Source: Streptomyces soli (GTDB taxonomy: Bacteria > Actinomycetota > Actinomycetes > Streptomycetales > Streptomycetaceae). From it: 64,000 nucleotides of DNA. Shown here piece after piece: positions 51,073 to 60,366 of the stretch. The notes under the pieces were generated by a model, which saw nothing but the letters and a program-made list of their open reading frames with translations, searched no databases and had not been told where the DNA came from. Numbering within the stretch: position 1 is the stretch's first letter; each line of letters begins with the position of its first letter. Where the stretch lies: the NCBI RefSeq assembly GCF_003999195.1, contig NZ_RJVR01000227.1, positions 1 through 64,000 on the forward strand, in the 5' to 3' direction. The translations under genes were made by a program, and so were the position numbers.

Positions 51073-51582
51073 TCAGAGAGTCTTCGGGTCCACCGGCACC
51101 CCCGACGACGTCCCGTTCATGCTCGCGCGGCTCTGCGCGATGATCTCCTGGACGCGCTTCTCGATCCCTTCGGGATCCAGTCCGAGCGCCTTGCCTATGT
51201 GCACCGACCACACCTCGGAGCGCACGTTGTTCTCGAAGTCCAGGTCCGCGCGTACGTTTTCGCGCTGGGCCTGCCGGTTCTGGCTCACCATGACGAACGT
51301 CGAGAGGAAGATCGCCTCCAGACTCACGATCATGGTGAGCAGTCCGAAGGGATAGGGGTCGAAGACCGCCGCCTTGCCGACCAGCCCCTCGTTCAGCGCG
51401 ATCCAGACCACGAACCACACGGCGTGGATGTAGACGAACTCCATCCTCCCCGCGAAAGCGGTGATCGCGTCCGCGACCCGGTCCTGCGAAGAGCGCATCC
51501 GGATGAAGACGTCCTGCTCATGCGGGAGTCGGACGACGGGGCGCGCGGGGACGGGCTGACCGTCGACGGAGTGGGAGTTCAT
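51073..51582 (-). CDS. DUF1003 membrane protein
   Basis: 169 residues from ATG (MNSHSVDGQPVPARPVV); an ATG at 51591 is also possible. Two membrane helices (about 46-64, FVYIHAVWFVVWIALNEG; 77-98, YPFGLLTMIVSLEAIFLSTF) are typical of DUF1003, followed by a charged helical tail with MVSQNRQAQREN. Function unknown. It is 116 bp upstream of sthA on the same strand and divergent from the MarR gene. Confidence 0.9.
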   Translation of the reverse strand: MNSHSVDGQPVPARPVVRLPHEQDVFIRMRSSQDRVADAITAFAGRMEFVYIHAVWFVVWIALNEGLVGKAAVFDPYPFGLLTMIVSLEAIFLSTFVMVSQNRQAQRENVRADLDFENNVRSEVWSVHIGKALGLDPEGIEKRVQEIIAQSRASMNGTSSGVPVDPKTL

Positions 51583-51666
51583 GCAGCCCATAGTGCCTGA
51601 CGGCACTGCCGAGCGGGCGACGCGTCTGCCCGCTCCGTACGACTCGGTGGTAAAGTCGGAGAAGAA

Positions 51667-51687
51667 GATTCCAAGGAATCAAATTCC
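51667..51687. promoter_or_regulatory. Overlapping inverted repeats upstream of marR (candidate operator)
   Basis: GATTCC-AA-GGAATC (51667-51680) and GGAAT-CAA-ATTCC (within 51675-51687) overlap in an AT-rich stretch 20-40 bp before the MarR start. This position and symmetry are typical of MarR autoregulatory sites. The repeat sits between the divergent DUF1003 and marR genes. Confidence 0.55.
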
Positions 51688-51707
51688 TCGTCATCCAAGT
51701 GGGAAGC

Positions 51708-52178
51708 ATGACGGATCTCAAGCAACTCTTCAGCGACCTGGTCCGGCTGGAGATCGAGCTGTACGACGCGCTCGACAGACGGCTGCGCGACGACTTCGGC
51801 CTCCCGCTGAGCAGATTCGAGCTGATGCAGGTCATCGCGCGTACCGAAGCGTGCCGGGTGTACGACATCGTGAGCCGGCTCTCGATCACGGTCGGCGGCG
51901 TCAGCAAAGCCGTCGACCGCATGGAGGCGTTGGGGTACTGCGTACGCCGGTCCAATCCGGACGACCGGCGCTCCTCGATCATCGAGCTCACGCCGGCAGG
52001 TGAATCCCTCGTCGCCGAGGCGGTCCCCGTGGTCGACACCGAACTCGGGATCCGGCTCGGCGCCGCACTCCCCGCGCGTTCACTCCAGCAACTGAGCGCC
52101 ACCATCGCGACGCTCCGGACCGCCAACGCCAACGCCGACATCAGCGCCAACTCCAACGCCGAAGGGGCGGCCACATGA
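51708..52178 (+). CDS. MarR family transcriptional regulator
   Basis: 156 residues from the ATG (MTDLKQLFSDLVRLEIELYD). A winged helix with recognition region VYDIVSRLSITVGGVSKAVD and wing RRSNPDDRRSSIIELT. The C-terminal tail is an Asn/Ala repeat (NANADISANSNAEG), unusual for the family. Its stop overlaps the start of the downstream oxidoreductase as ATGA, so it very likely controls that gene and itself through the inverted repeats upstream. Confidence 0.92.
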   Translation: MTDLKQLFSDLVRLEIELYDALDRRLRDDFGLPLSRFELMQVIARTEACRVYDIVSRLSITVGGVSKAVDRMEALGYCVRRSNPDDRRSSIIELTPAGESLVAEAVPVVDTELGIRLGAALPARSLQQLSATIATLRTANANADISANSNAEGAAT

Positions 52179-53158
52179 CCGGCACCATGCGAGCGATCGT
52201 CCTGGACGCACCCGGACCCGCCGATGCCCTCGCCATCCGTGAACTTCCGATCCCCACCCCTCAACCCGGTTGGGTCCTCATCCGCGTCAAGGCCTTCGGC
52301 CTGAACCGCTCCGAGCTCCACACCCGACTCGGCCTGTCCGACGCGGTCACCTTCCCGCGCGTCCCGGGCATCGAGGCGACCGGAGTCGTGGCCGAGTGCC
52401 CCGGCGGGCAGTTCGCCGCCGGGCAACAGGTGGTCGCGATGATGGGCGGCATGGGCCGGACGTTCGACGGCGGATACGCCGAGTACACCTGCGTCCCGGC
52501 AAGCCAGGTGATCGCCTTCCGCAGCGAGCTCGACTGGAGCACGCTGGGCGCGGTCCCGGAGATGCTCCAGACCTCCTACGGCGTCCTGACCGTCGGGCTC
52601 GACGCACAGCCCGGGCAGTCGATCCTCATCCGCGGCGGCACCTCATCCATCGGCATGGCCACCGCCGTCCTCGCCAAGCAGCGGAAGATGACCGTGCTCT
52701 CGACCACGCGCAGCCCCGCGAAGGCAGCGGCGCTCACCGCCGTTGGCGTCGACCACGTCGTCATCGACGACGGCGAGGTCGCCGCCCAGGTCCGCGCGAT
52801 CCTGCCCGAAGGAGTCGACACCGCGCTGGAACTCGTCGGCACGCCCACCCTGCGCGACACGCTCCACGCGACGCGCGTGCACGGCGCCGTGTGCTTCGCC
52901 GGGATGCTGTCCAACGAGTGGACGATCAAGGACTTCTATCCGCTGGACTACATCCCGAGCGGCGTACGACTCACCACCTACGGCGGCGACGCCAAGGACC
53001 TGCCGGCGCGCGTGCTGCAGGACTTCCTCGACGCTGTCGCCACCGGCGACACCACCGTCCCCATCGACCACGTGTACGGCTTCGACCAGATCGTCGAGGC
53101 GCACGCAGCCATGGAGGACGGCCGCGCCAAAGGCAAGTTGGTCGTCACCACGACCTGA
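52175..53158 (+). CDS. Zinc-independent MDR-type NADP oxidoreductase
   Basis: 327 residues. MDR motifs: GLNRSELHTRLGLSDAVTFP, VPGIEATGVVAECPGG, nucleotide motif IRGGTSSIGMATAVLAKQRK and the C-terminal GFDQIVEAHAAMEDGRAKGK. Zinc ligands of alcohol dehydrogenases are absent. It is coupled to MarR, an arrangement typical for quinone or aldehyde stress responses. It is only distantly similar to the 45.2-kb MDR enzyme. Confidence 0.9.
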   Translation: MTGTMRAIVLDAPGPADALAIRELPIPTPQPGWVLIRVKAFGLNRSELHTRLGLSDAVTFPRVPGIEATGVVAECPGGQFAAGQQVVAMMGGMGRTFDGGYAEYTCVPASQVIAFRSELDWSTLGAVPEMLQTSYGVLTVGLDAQPGQSILIRGGTSSIGMATAVLAKQRKMTVLSTTRSPAKAAALTAVGVDHVVIDDGEVAAQVRAILPEGVDTALELVGTPTLRDTLHATRVHGAVCFAGMLSNEWTIKDFYPLDYIPSGVRLTTYGGDAKDLPARVLQDFLDAVATGDTTVPIDHVYGFDQIVEAHAAMEDGRAKGKLVVTTT

Positions 53159-53456
53159 GCGGCCGGGCGCGCCGCGCGTGCGGCGTCTGCCCGGTTTGCC
53201 CCGTTGGCCGGCCCACTCCCCCCGGTGGCCTTCGCGTCGTGCCTGGCGCCAGAGCACTTCTGCTCTTTCGCCCGATCCCCCCGTGCCGCGAGCTGCCTGT
53301 GGGCCGACAACACCAGGGTGCGGGGTCAGGATAGGACAAAACCTTGACGAAAACTGGACGTGCGGCGTCCGGCCCGTAAGCATGAACGACACAGGGGAAA
53401 GGGAGGTGCCTACGCGCGGTGCGCTGCAGGAGGCGCTGCGAACTCGGAGGCTGCAC

Positions 53457-56300
53457 ATGGAATTCCGACTACTGGGTCCGGTCGAGGCGTCGGTCGACGG
53501 CCGGCAGCTGGATCTCGGCCCACCCCAGCAGCGGTGCGTATGGGCCATCCTGCTGGCCGAGGCGCCCCGTACGGTGCCGACCGAACTGTTGATCGACCGC
53601 GTCTGGAACGATCACCCTCCTGCCACGGCGCGCAGTGTGCTGTACAGCTACGTGACCAGGATGCGCAACACCCTGCGCCAGTGCGGCGCGGAGGCGGCCG
53701 GTGTCCGGCTGGTCCGCCGATCGGGCGGCTATCAGCTCCAGGTACCCGCGGATCGGGTGGATCTGCACCGCTTCGTTGCCCTGATCGCCGAGGCCCGCGC
53801 GGTGGAGGGCGACGACGAGCACACCGCCGACCTGCTGCGGGAAGCGCTCGCGCTGTGGCAGGCGGACGCCCTGACCGGCGTACCGGGCCACTGGGCGGAA
53901 GGGATGCGCACGCGGCTCGACGGCCAGCTGTCCACGGCCCGGCTGCTGTACCACGACGCGCAGCTCCGCCTGGGGCGCCACGACGAGATCGTGGCGAGGC
54001 TGCGCGAGCTGACGGCGGATGATCCGCTGGACGAGCGGCTGGTCCGGCAGTTGATGACCGCGCTGTACCGGTCCGGCCGGCCCGCCGAGGCCCTGGATAC
54101 GTACGAGCGCACCCGCAAGCAGCTCGCCCAGAGCCTCGGCATTGACCCCGGGACGGAACTCCAGGGGCTGTACCAGCAAATCCTGGCCGCGGACTCGGCG
54201 CTGGCAGCCCCTGCGGCCCGCTCGGCGCAGGAACCGCCCCCGATGCCGGCCCCCGCGCCGGCACCAACACCTGTGCCACGCCAACTGCTGGCGCCGCCGT
54301 GGCTGTTCACCGGCCGAGCCGACGAACTGGCCGCGCTGGACCGCGCGCTGGACACCCCGGCCGACCCGGGCGGCGGCACGGGCGGCACAGTGGTGATCTC
54401 GGCGATAGGCGGCACCGGCGGCGTCGGTAAGACCTGGCTGGCCCAGCACTGGGCCCACACCCACATGGAGCGGTTTCCCGACGGGCAGCTCTATGTCAAC
54501 CTCCGCGGCTTCGATCCCACCGGCGAGCCGATGGTGCCGCAGGCCGCCCTGCGCGGCTTCCTCGACGCCCTCGGCGTGGAGCCCGCGGCGATACCCGCGG
54601 ACCCGGACGCCCGGGCCGGGCTCTACCGGTCCCTCGTCGCGGGCAGGCGCATGCTCGTTCTGCTGGACAACGCACGCGACACCGAGCAGGTCGCCCCGCT
54701 GCTGCCCGGCAGCCCGAGCTGCACCGTGCTGGTCACCAGCCGCAGCCGGCTCACCGGCCTGACCACCACCCATGGCGCCCAGCCCTTGGCGCTTGACGTA
54801 CTGACGGAGGCCGAGGCTCACCGGCTGATCGTCCGCCACCTCGGCGCCGGCCGGGTGGCGGCCGAGCCGGAGGCCGTAACCGCCCTGCTGGACAGCTGCG
54901 CGGGACTGCCGCTGGCGCTGGGGATCATCGCCGCCCGCGCCACCACCCACCCCAACTTCCCGCTCGCCGCGCTCGCGGAGGAGCTGCGCGAAGCCGCGGG
55001 CCGGCTCGACGCGCTGGACGCCGGCGACATCACCGCCGATCTACGGGCCGTGTTCGCCACCTCCTTCCATGCCCTCGACGGCCCGGCGGCCGAGGTCTTC
55101 GGGCTGCTCGGCCTGGTGCCAGGACCGGACATCGGCACGCCGGCCGCCGCGGCCCTCACCGCACTGCCGGTCCCCCGGGTCCGTGCGCTCCTGCGCACCC
55201 TGGAAGCCGCCCACCTGGTCCAGCAGCACGCTCCGGACCGCTTCCGGATGCACGACCTGGTCCGCCTCTACGCCGCCGAGCGCGGGCAGCTCGACCACGG
55301 CGCCGAGGCCCGTACGGCCGCCCTGCAACGGCTGATCGACTTCTACCTCCACACCGCCCACACCGGCGAACGTCTGCTGTCCCCGCACCGGCCGCCGATC
55401 GATCCGGACGGGCCTGCCCCGGGCAGCGCCTCCTCCCCGCTGACGGACACCGCGGCGGCACTGACCTGGTTCGAGGCCGAACACCCCTGCTTGCTGGCCG
55501 CCCAGACGCTCGCCGCGGAGCAGGGGTGGCACCGCCAGACGTGGCAACTGGCGTGGTCCCTGGACACCTTCCATTCCCGCCGCGGTCACCTACGCGACCA
55601 CCTGGCCACCTGGCGCACCGCACTCACCGCCGCCGAACAACTGGGAGACCCGGCCTGCCAGGCGCTGGCCCACCGGGGCCTCGGCCGAGCGCGCTCCCTG
55701 ACGTCGGAGTACGCCGTAGCCCTCGATCACCTGCACAAGGCCCTGACGCTGTTCGAGCAGACCGGTGACATCACCGGCCAGGCCCACACCCAGCGCGCGC
55801 TCGCGTGGACCTGGGGACAGCAGCGCGACCACCAGCAGGCGTTGACCCATGCCGAACGCTCCCTGCGCCTCCACCGAACCCTCGGCAATCCGGCGTGGGA
55901 GGCGAACGCGCTCAACGCGGTGGGCTGGCACAACGCCCAACTGGGCCACTACGAGCAGGCCCGGCCCTCCTGCGAGCAGGCCCTCGCCCTCATCCGCCAA
56001 GTCGGCCACCCCGACCGCGACGGCGAGGCCGACACCCTGGACAGCCTGGGCTACATAGCCCATCACACCGCCCAGTACGTCCAGGCCCTCGACTACTACC
56101 GCCAAGCCCTCGCCCTGTTCCACGACATGGGCAACACCTACGAAGAGGCCAACACCCAAGTCCGCCTCGCCGACACCCACCACGCCCTGGGCCGGCACGA
56201 CGAGGCCCGCCACGCCTGGCACCAGGCCCTGCACCTCTACCGGGCCCAGCGACGCACCGCCGAAGCCCAGCACATCCAGGACCGCCTAGGAGCGCACTGA
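53457..56300 (+). CDS. AfsR/SARP-like BTAD regulator with NB-ARC and TPR domains
   Basis: 947 residues from an ATG with GGAGG 6 nt upstream. Residues 1-95: OmpR-type winged helix (FRLLGPVEASVDGRQLDLGP; RVWNDHPPATARSVLYSYVT). Residues 100-245: bacterial transcriptional activation domain. After a Pro/Ala linker, an NB-ARC ATPase has P-loop GGTGGVGKTWLA near 320 and RMLVLLDNARD. The C-terminal 250 residues are TPR repeats (ALDHLHKALTLFEQTGD; ALDYYRQALALFHDMGN). The layout equals AfsR-type activators of secondary metabolism. No biosynthetic cluster sits next to it, so its targets are unlinked. A further in-frame ATG at 53382 is possible. Confidence 0.93.
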   Translation: MEFRLLGPVEASVDGRQLDLGPPQQRCVWAILLAEAPRTVPTELLIDRVWNDHPPATARSVLYSYVTRMRNTLRQCGAEAAGVRLVRRSGGYQLQVPADRVDLHRFVALIAEARAVEGDDEHTADLLREALALWQADALTGVPGHWAEGMRTRLDGQLSTARLLYHDAQLRLGRHDEIVARLRELTADDPLDERLVRQLMTALYRSGRPAEALDTYERTRKQLAQSLGIDPGTELQGLYQQILAADSALAAPAARSAQEPPPMPAPAPAPTPVPRQLLAPPWLFTGRADELAALDRALDTPADPGGGTGGTVVISAIGGTGGVGKTWLAQHWAHTHMERFPDGQLYVNLRGFDPTGEPMVPQAALRGFLDALGVEPAAIPADPDARAGLYRSLVAGRRMLVLLDNARDTEQVAPLLPGSPSCTVLVTSRSRLTGLTTTHGAQPLALDVLTEAEAHRLIVRHLGAGRVAAEPEAVTALLDSCAGLPLALGIIAARATTHPNFPLAALAEELREAAGRLDALDAGDITADLRAVFATSFHALDGPAAEVFGLLGLVPGPDIGTPAAAALTALPVPRVRALLRTLEAAHLVQQHAPDRFRMHDLVRLYAAERGQLDHGAEARTAALQRLIDFYLHTAHTGERLLSPHRPPIDPDGPAPGSASSPLTDTAAALTWFEAEHPCLLAAQTLAAEQGWHRQTWQLAWSLDTFHSRRGHLRDHLATWRTALTAAEQLGDPACQALAHRGLGRARSLTSEYAVALDHLHKALTLFEQTGDITGQAHTQRALAWTWGQQRDHQQALTHAERSLRLHRTLGNPAWEANALNAVGWHNAQLGHYEQARPSCEQALALIRQVGHPDRDGEADTLDSLGYIAHHTAQYVQALDYYRQALALFHDMGNTYEEANTQVRLADTHHALGRHDEARHAWHQALHLYRAQRRTAEAQHIQDRLGAH

Positions 56301-56454
56301 AGATCCATGCCGGGCTCGCGACGCCCCGCACGCACATCTGCCGCGTTGGCCGGATTCCCGGATAGAACACCACTATCCGGGAATCCGTCCGCCTTGCAGC
56401 TGCACGCACCGGACGCCGCTCGCTGATCCGGCCCAGATCTTCAGTGCGCTCCTA
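56287..56454. repeat. Nested inverted repeats: 19-bp ends around a 15-bp hairpin
   Basis: TAGGAGCGCACTGAAGATC at 56287-56305 recurs as its exact reverse complement at 56436-56454, giving a 168-bp unit with perfect 19-bp ends. In its centre CGGATTCCCGGATAG (56351-56365) pairs with CTATCCGGGAATCCG (56373-56387). The left end overlaps the regulator's last codons and stop. It could be a MITE-like insertion or an elaborate bidirectional terminator for the two convergent genes. Confidence 0.75.
56351..56387. terminator. Central hairpin, likely terminator of convergent genes
   Basis: Fifteen-bp perfect stem with a 7-nt loop (AACACCA), midway between the SARP-like regulator and the convergent GH36 gene. 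Confidence 0.65.
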
Positions 56455-56490
56455 AACGCCCTCGCCGGGAGCCGGTCAGCGGCCTCCTGA

Positions 56491-58644
56491 TCATGCGGAG
56501 CCGGCGTCGCTCGCCGTCTCGTCGTCCACCCGGATCAGGCGCAGGGTGGTGCTGGACCAGTCCCCGGGCGGCAGTTCGGGCGTGATCCCGTACCCGGTCA
56601 GTACGGACGCGTGGTAGACGACGCCGGTACGGGTGTCCCGGTAGCGCGCGGCGGGGTCCAGGCCGGCGAGCCTGAGGGCGGGGCGCGGTGTGCCGTGGCG
56701 CGGCGCCCGCTGCCACACCAGGACGAGGGCCTCCCGGCAGTCGGCGGTGGTGTACTGCACGGCGGACGGCGCGTCGTCGACGGGACCGCGCAGCCGGTGC
56801 TGGGTGCCGTGCTGCACGATGTGGCGAACCTTCTTGTACTCCGCCACCAGCTCGGCGCCCTCGGCGAGTTCCTCCTGCGTCCAGTGCGCGAGATCACCGC
56901 CCACCGCCAGTACCCCGGCCATCGCGACGTGGAAGCGGTAACGCAGCGGCACCGAGCGGCCGGTGAGCTGGTTGGGCACATCGGTCACCCAGGCCGCCAT
57001 CGTGCGTGCCGGGTAGATCTGGCTGAAGCCGTGCTGGATGGAGACCCGGTCCGCCGCGTCGGTGTTGTCGGACGGCCACGCCTGGTCCGTACGGGAGAGG
57101 ATGGCCAGGTCGACGCGGCCGCCGCCGCCGCTGCACGTCTCGATCCGCAGCCCCGGGTGGTCGGCGCGCAGCCGGTCGATGACGCCGTAGAGGTTGGTCA
57201 CGTACCGCGACCAGAGCACGTCCTGGCCGCCCTCGCGGCCGGGCCAGCCGGCCTCGCTGAAGGCGCGGTTCATGTCCCACTTGAGGAAGTCGATGCCGTT
57301 GTCGGCGACCAGCCGGGTCAGCCAGCCGTACGCCCACTCGGCGACGTCGTCCCGCGCGAAGTTGAGCACCAGTTGGTTGCGCAGCTCGGTTCGGGTGCGG
57401 TGCGGGAAGTGCAGTACCCAGTCCGGGTGCGCGCGGTACAGGTCGCTGTCGGGGTTGACCATTTCGGGCTCGACCCAGAGGCCGAAGCGCATGCCGAGCC
57501 GGTGGACCTCCTCGATCAGCGGGGTGAGCCCGTCGGGGAAGCCCTTGGTGGCCGGCGACCAGTCGCCGAGTCCGGCGGTGTCGTCGCGCCGGCCCCCGTA
57601 CCAGCCGTCGTCGACGACGTAGAGCTCCACCCCAAGCTCCGCCGCTCGCGCAGCAAGCGCTTTCTGTCCAGCCTCGTCGACATCGAAGCCGGTGGCCTCC
57701 CAGGAGTTGAACAGGACGGGACGCAACTCGTCCGGATGGGGCAGCACATGGGCCAGGACGTACGCGTGCCAGGTGCGGCTCGCGGCGCCGAAGCCGCCGT
57801 CGGTGTACACGGCTGCGTAGTGCGGGGTCGCGTACTCCTCGCCCGGGCCGAGCGGCACTGACGCTCCGTCATGCCCCGCTCCGCCGGTGAAGGCCGTACG
57901 CCCGTCGGGGGTGCGCTGCACGGTGACGTGCCAGCTTCCGCTCCAGGCCAGGGCCGCACTCCACACTTCGCCCCGTTCTTCGGTGGCGTCGCCGGCGTCC
58001 AGCATCACCCACGGGTTCGCGTGGTGGCTGGTGATGCCGCGCCGGCTGGTGAGTACGGTCTCGCCGTGCGGGACGGGCTCCCGGTGCAGCAGGCTCTCCG
58101 CCGACCACTGGCCCGTCACATGGCTGATCCGGTAGTCGTCGCGCGGCGGCAGCGTCCAGGCGGCGGAGTCCGCGCGCAGCACAGAAAGCGGTTCCTTTCC
58201 GCTGTTGCGCAGCACGGTCCAGCGCTCGATGACGTCGGTGTCGTCATGGACGCGGTAGTGCAGGGTGACCGCCAGCGGGAAGTGGCGGTCGCGGAACTCC
58301 AGGGCCAGTTCGGCCGATCCTGGCGCCGGTTCGCCGATCCGGTGGCCCACGGGCTCCCACTCGAGGGCGCGGGTGCCGTCGGCGAACTGCACCCGCAGCG
58401 ACGGCGCCCCGTACCGGGCCCCTCCGTCGACGGGGAGTTCCTCGCCGGCCGAGGGCCGGCCCTCGAAGCTGCTGATCTCAACGGCCGGAGGCGGCACGAG
58501 CTCCGAGGCCGCCGCGAGGGTCAACCGTGGTCCCCACGCGAGGTGGCAGGGCGCTCCCGTCTCATCGATCCGCAGCGCGTACGACGTGCGCGGAGTGGAG
58601 AGCAGCCAGACCCCGGAGGCCGGGGCGAAGGAGATCGCAGCCAT
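56491..58644 (-). CDS. Alpha-galactosidase, glycoside hydrolase family 36
   Basis: 717 residues without a signal peptide, so cytoplasmic. N-terminal beta-supersandwich, then a TIM barrel: VLFNSWEATGFDVDEAGQ, ELYVVDDGWYGGRRDD, FGLWVEPEMVNPDSDLYR, nucleophile Asp457 in FLKWDMNRAF, IETCSGGGGRVDLAIL and acid/base Asp526 in PSDNTDAADR. It hydrolyses terminal alpha-galactosyl residues of melibiose or raffinose-type sugars with retention. It is divergent from the sugar importer, which presumably feeds it. On its strand a TTGACA (58712-58707) lies in the upstream region. Confidence 0.95.
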   Translation of the reverse strand: MAAISFAPASGVWLLSTPRTSYALRIDETGAPCHLAWGPRLTLAAASELVPPPAVEISSFEGRPSAGEELPVDGGARYGAPSLRVQFADGTRALEWEPVGHRIGEPAPGSAELALEFRDRHFPLAVTLHYRVHDDTDVIERWTVLRNSGKEPLSVLRADSAAWTLPPRDDYRISHVTGQWSAESLLHREPVPHGETVLTSRRGITSHHANPWVMLDAGDATEERGEVWSAALAWSGSWHVTVQRTPDGRTAFTGGAGHDGASVPLGPGEEYATPHYAAVYTDGGFGAASRTWHAYVLAHVLPHPDELRPVLFNSWEATGFDVDEAGQKALAARAAELGVELYVVDDGWYGGRRDDTAGLGDWSPATKGFPDGLTPLIEEVHRLGMRFGLWVEPEMVNPDSDLYRAHPDWVLHFPHRTRTELRNQLVLNFARDDVAEWAYGWLTRLVADNGIDFLKWDMNRAFSEAGWPGREGGQDVLWSRYVTNLYGVIDRLRADHPGLRIETCSGGGGRVDLAILSRTDQAWPSDNTDAADRVSIQHGFSQIYPARTMAAWVTDVPNQLTGRSVPLRYRFHVAMAGVLAVGGDLAHWTQEELAEGAELVAEYKKVRHIVQHGTQHRLRGPVDDAPSAVQYTTADCREALVLVWQRAPRHGTPRPALRLAGLDPAARYRDTRTGVVYHASVLTGYGITPELPPGDWSSTTLRLIRVDDETASDAGSA

Positions 58645-58787
58645 TGATCCTCACGTTCAGATAGCGCCACAGGAGCAGTAAGCAGCCAACAGTGCCTTCG
58701 ATCGACTGTCAACACCTACCCCTTATCTGGCTTTTGCAGGTTGGAGGCCCGTATGCAAGCTTCTTCAAGAGGAGTCTGCTTCTTTCA

Positions 58788-58816
58788 TTGACAGAGGAAA
58801 AGAACCACCTTAAGTT
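58788..58816 (+). promoter_or_regulatory. Consensus sigma-70 (HrdB-type) promoter of the alpha-galactoside importer
   Basis: Perfect TTGACA (58788-58793), a 17-bp spacer and TAAGTT (58811-58816). The predicted start of transcription is about 58823, 210 nt before the binding-protein ATG and next to the ATG of a 62-codon ORF (58824). A GCTTCTT repeat (58769-58784) overlaps the upstream side and may bind a regulator. Confidence 0.7.
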
Positions 58817-58823
58817 TCCGGCC

Positions 58824-59012
58824 ATGCGCTCGACCTCTCCTCATGAGGCGATCCCGGCGACGACGCCGACCGCTTCCCCGGTCTTCACGACCGCGCTCCC
58901 CCACCGCCCGCTCGCGCGGACCGGCGGGGACAATGGGGCGCGGCCGGAGACGGTGGCCGAGGAGCGAGCGCGCGGGTACGCGGGCGCCGCGATCCAGTCC
59001 TTCATCGAGTAG
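58824..59012 (+). CDS. Possible leaderless 62-residue ORF in the importer leader
   Basis: ATG at 58824 coincides with the predicted transcription start, and the ORF (MRSTSPHEAIPATTPTASPV, ending RGYAGAAIQSFIE) stops 20 bp before the binding-protein start. Composition is Thr/Pro/Ala-rich and I recognise no family. It could be a leader ORF, the remnant of a deleted gene, or only an untranslated leader. The rest of the 58645-59032 intergenic region holds only promoter-like sequence. Confidence 0.35.
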   Translation: MRSTSPHEAIPATTPTASPVFTTALPHRPLARTGGDNGARPETVAEERARGYAGAAIQSFIE

Positions 59013-59032
59013 AACACGTACTAGGAGTAGCG

Positions 59033-60346
59033 ATGACGCTGCAGAGCCGCACCCCTTGGACCCCCACCGGTCCCAGCCGCAGAAAGGTGGTCCAGGGGAT
59101 GTTGGGCGTCGGTGCCGCAGCCCTGGCCATGCCCGCCCTGGCGGCCTGCGGCGGAGGGGCCGCAGCCGACCCCAAGACAGTCACCTTCGGGTCGAACGGC
59201 GCGGACGCCACACCGAAGAAGGCCTACGCCGCGGTGACAAACGCCTTCCAGAAGGACAGCAAGCTCACGGTCAAGACGAACGCCGTCGACCACGACACCT
59301 TCCAGAACAGCATCTCCACCTATCTGCAGGGCACCCCGGACGACGTCTTCACCTGGTTCGCCGGCTACCGCATGCAGTACTTCGCCAAGAAGGGCCTCGC
59401 CAGCCCCATCGACGACGTGTGGGACAAGATAGGCGCCGGCTACAGCGACGCGACCAAGCAGCTGTCCAAGGGTGAGGACGGTAAGTACTACTTCGTCCCG
59501 CTCTACAACTACCCCTGGGCCGTCTTCTACCGTAAGAGCGTCTTCCAGAAGTACGGCTACCAGATCCCCACGACCTGGAGCCAGTTCACGGCGCTGGCCA
59601 AGCAGATGAAGAAGGACGGGCTCTCCCCGATCGCCTCCGGCTACGGCGGCGGCGACAGCTGGACCAACCTCGGCGCCTTCGACTACCTCAACCTTCGCGC
59701 CAACGGCTACGACTTCCACATGTCCCTGATGCGGGGCCAGGTCGCCTGGACCGACAAGCGCGCCGTCAGGACCATCGACCTGTGGCGTGAGATCACCCCG
59801 TACTACCAGACCAGCGCGGGCGGCCGCTCGTGGCAGGACGCCGCACAGTCGCTGCTCGACGGAAAGTCCGGCATGGCGGTCATCGGCCTCTTCCTCGGCC
59901 AGCAGGTCACCGACGAGACCCTGCGCGCCGACATCGACTTCTTCGCGTTCCCGGAGATCGACCCGGCGTACGGTCAGGACACGGTCGAGGCGCCCACCGA
60001 CGGTTTCATGCTCAGCCGCAAGCCGAAGAACCTCGACGGCGCCAAGAAGTTCCTCGAGTTCCTCGGCAGCGCTCAGGCCGAGAAGCTCTACATGGGCGTC
60101 GACCCGAGCAATGTCGCCGTCAACTCCGGCGCCGACACCAGCTCGTACAACGCCCTGCAGAAGAAGTCCGCCGAACTCATCGCCGGTGCCAAGCACATCA
60201 CCCAGTTCGGGGACCGCGACAGCGACCCGGGATTCATCTCCACCGTGGTCGAGCCCGGCCTCGTCGAGTGGCTGAACCACCCGGACGACGGCTCGGCCCT
60301 GCTCAAGAAGATCGAGTCGCAGCGCTCGCGCTTCTTCACGGCCTGA
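59033..60346 (+). CDS. Sugar-binding lipoprotein of the alpha-galactoside ABC importer
   Basis: 437 residues from an ATG with AGGAG. A twin-arginine-like signal (PSRRKVVQGMLG) and lipobox LAAC predict a Tat-exported lipoprotein. The binding-protein fold shows VTFGSNGADATPKKAYAAVT, STYLQGTPDDVFTWFAGYRM, LYNYPWAVFYRKSVFQKYGY and GKSGMAVIGLFLGQQ. It belongs to the CUT1 family. Because it lies between GH36 and GH27 alpha-galactosidases, alpha-galactosides (melibiose, raffinose or galactomannan pieces) are the probable ligands. Confidence 0.92.
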   Translation: MTLQSRTPWTPTGPSRRKVVQGMLGVGAAALAMPALAACGGGAAADPKTVTFGSNGADATPKKAYAAVTNAFQKDSKLTVKTNAVDHDTFQNSISTYLQGTPDDVFTWFAGYRMQYFAKKGLASPIDDVWDKIGAGYSDATKQLSKGEDGKYYFVPLYNYPWAVFYRKSVFQKYGYQIPTTWSQFTALAKQMKKDGLSPIASGYGGGDSWTNLGAFDYLNLRANGYDFHMSLMRGQVAWTDKRAVRTIDLWREITPYYQTSAGGRSWQDAAQSLLDGKSGMAVIGLFLGQQVTDETLRADIDFFAFPEIDPAYGQDTVEAPTDGFMLSRKPKNLDGAKKFLEFLGSAQAEKLYMGVDPSNVAVNSGADTSSYNALQKKSAELIAGAKHITQFGDRDSDPGFISTVVEPGLVEWLNHPDDGSALLKKIESQRSRFFTA

Positions 60347-60366
60347 TCCCACCGGAGAGGTTCACC

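Noticed and set aside
52743-53456. Longer N-terminus for the BTAD regulator
   Set aside because: The frame runs antisense-like through the upstream oxidoreductase; the winged helix begins at MEFRLLGPV with a perfect ribosome site.
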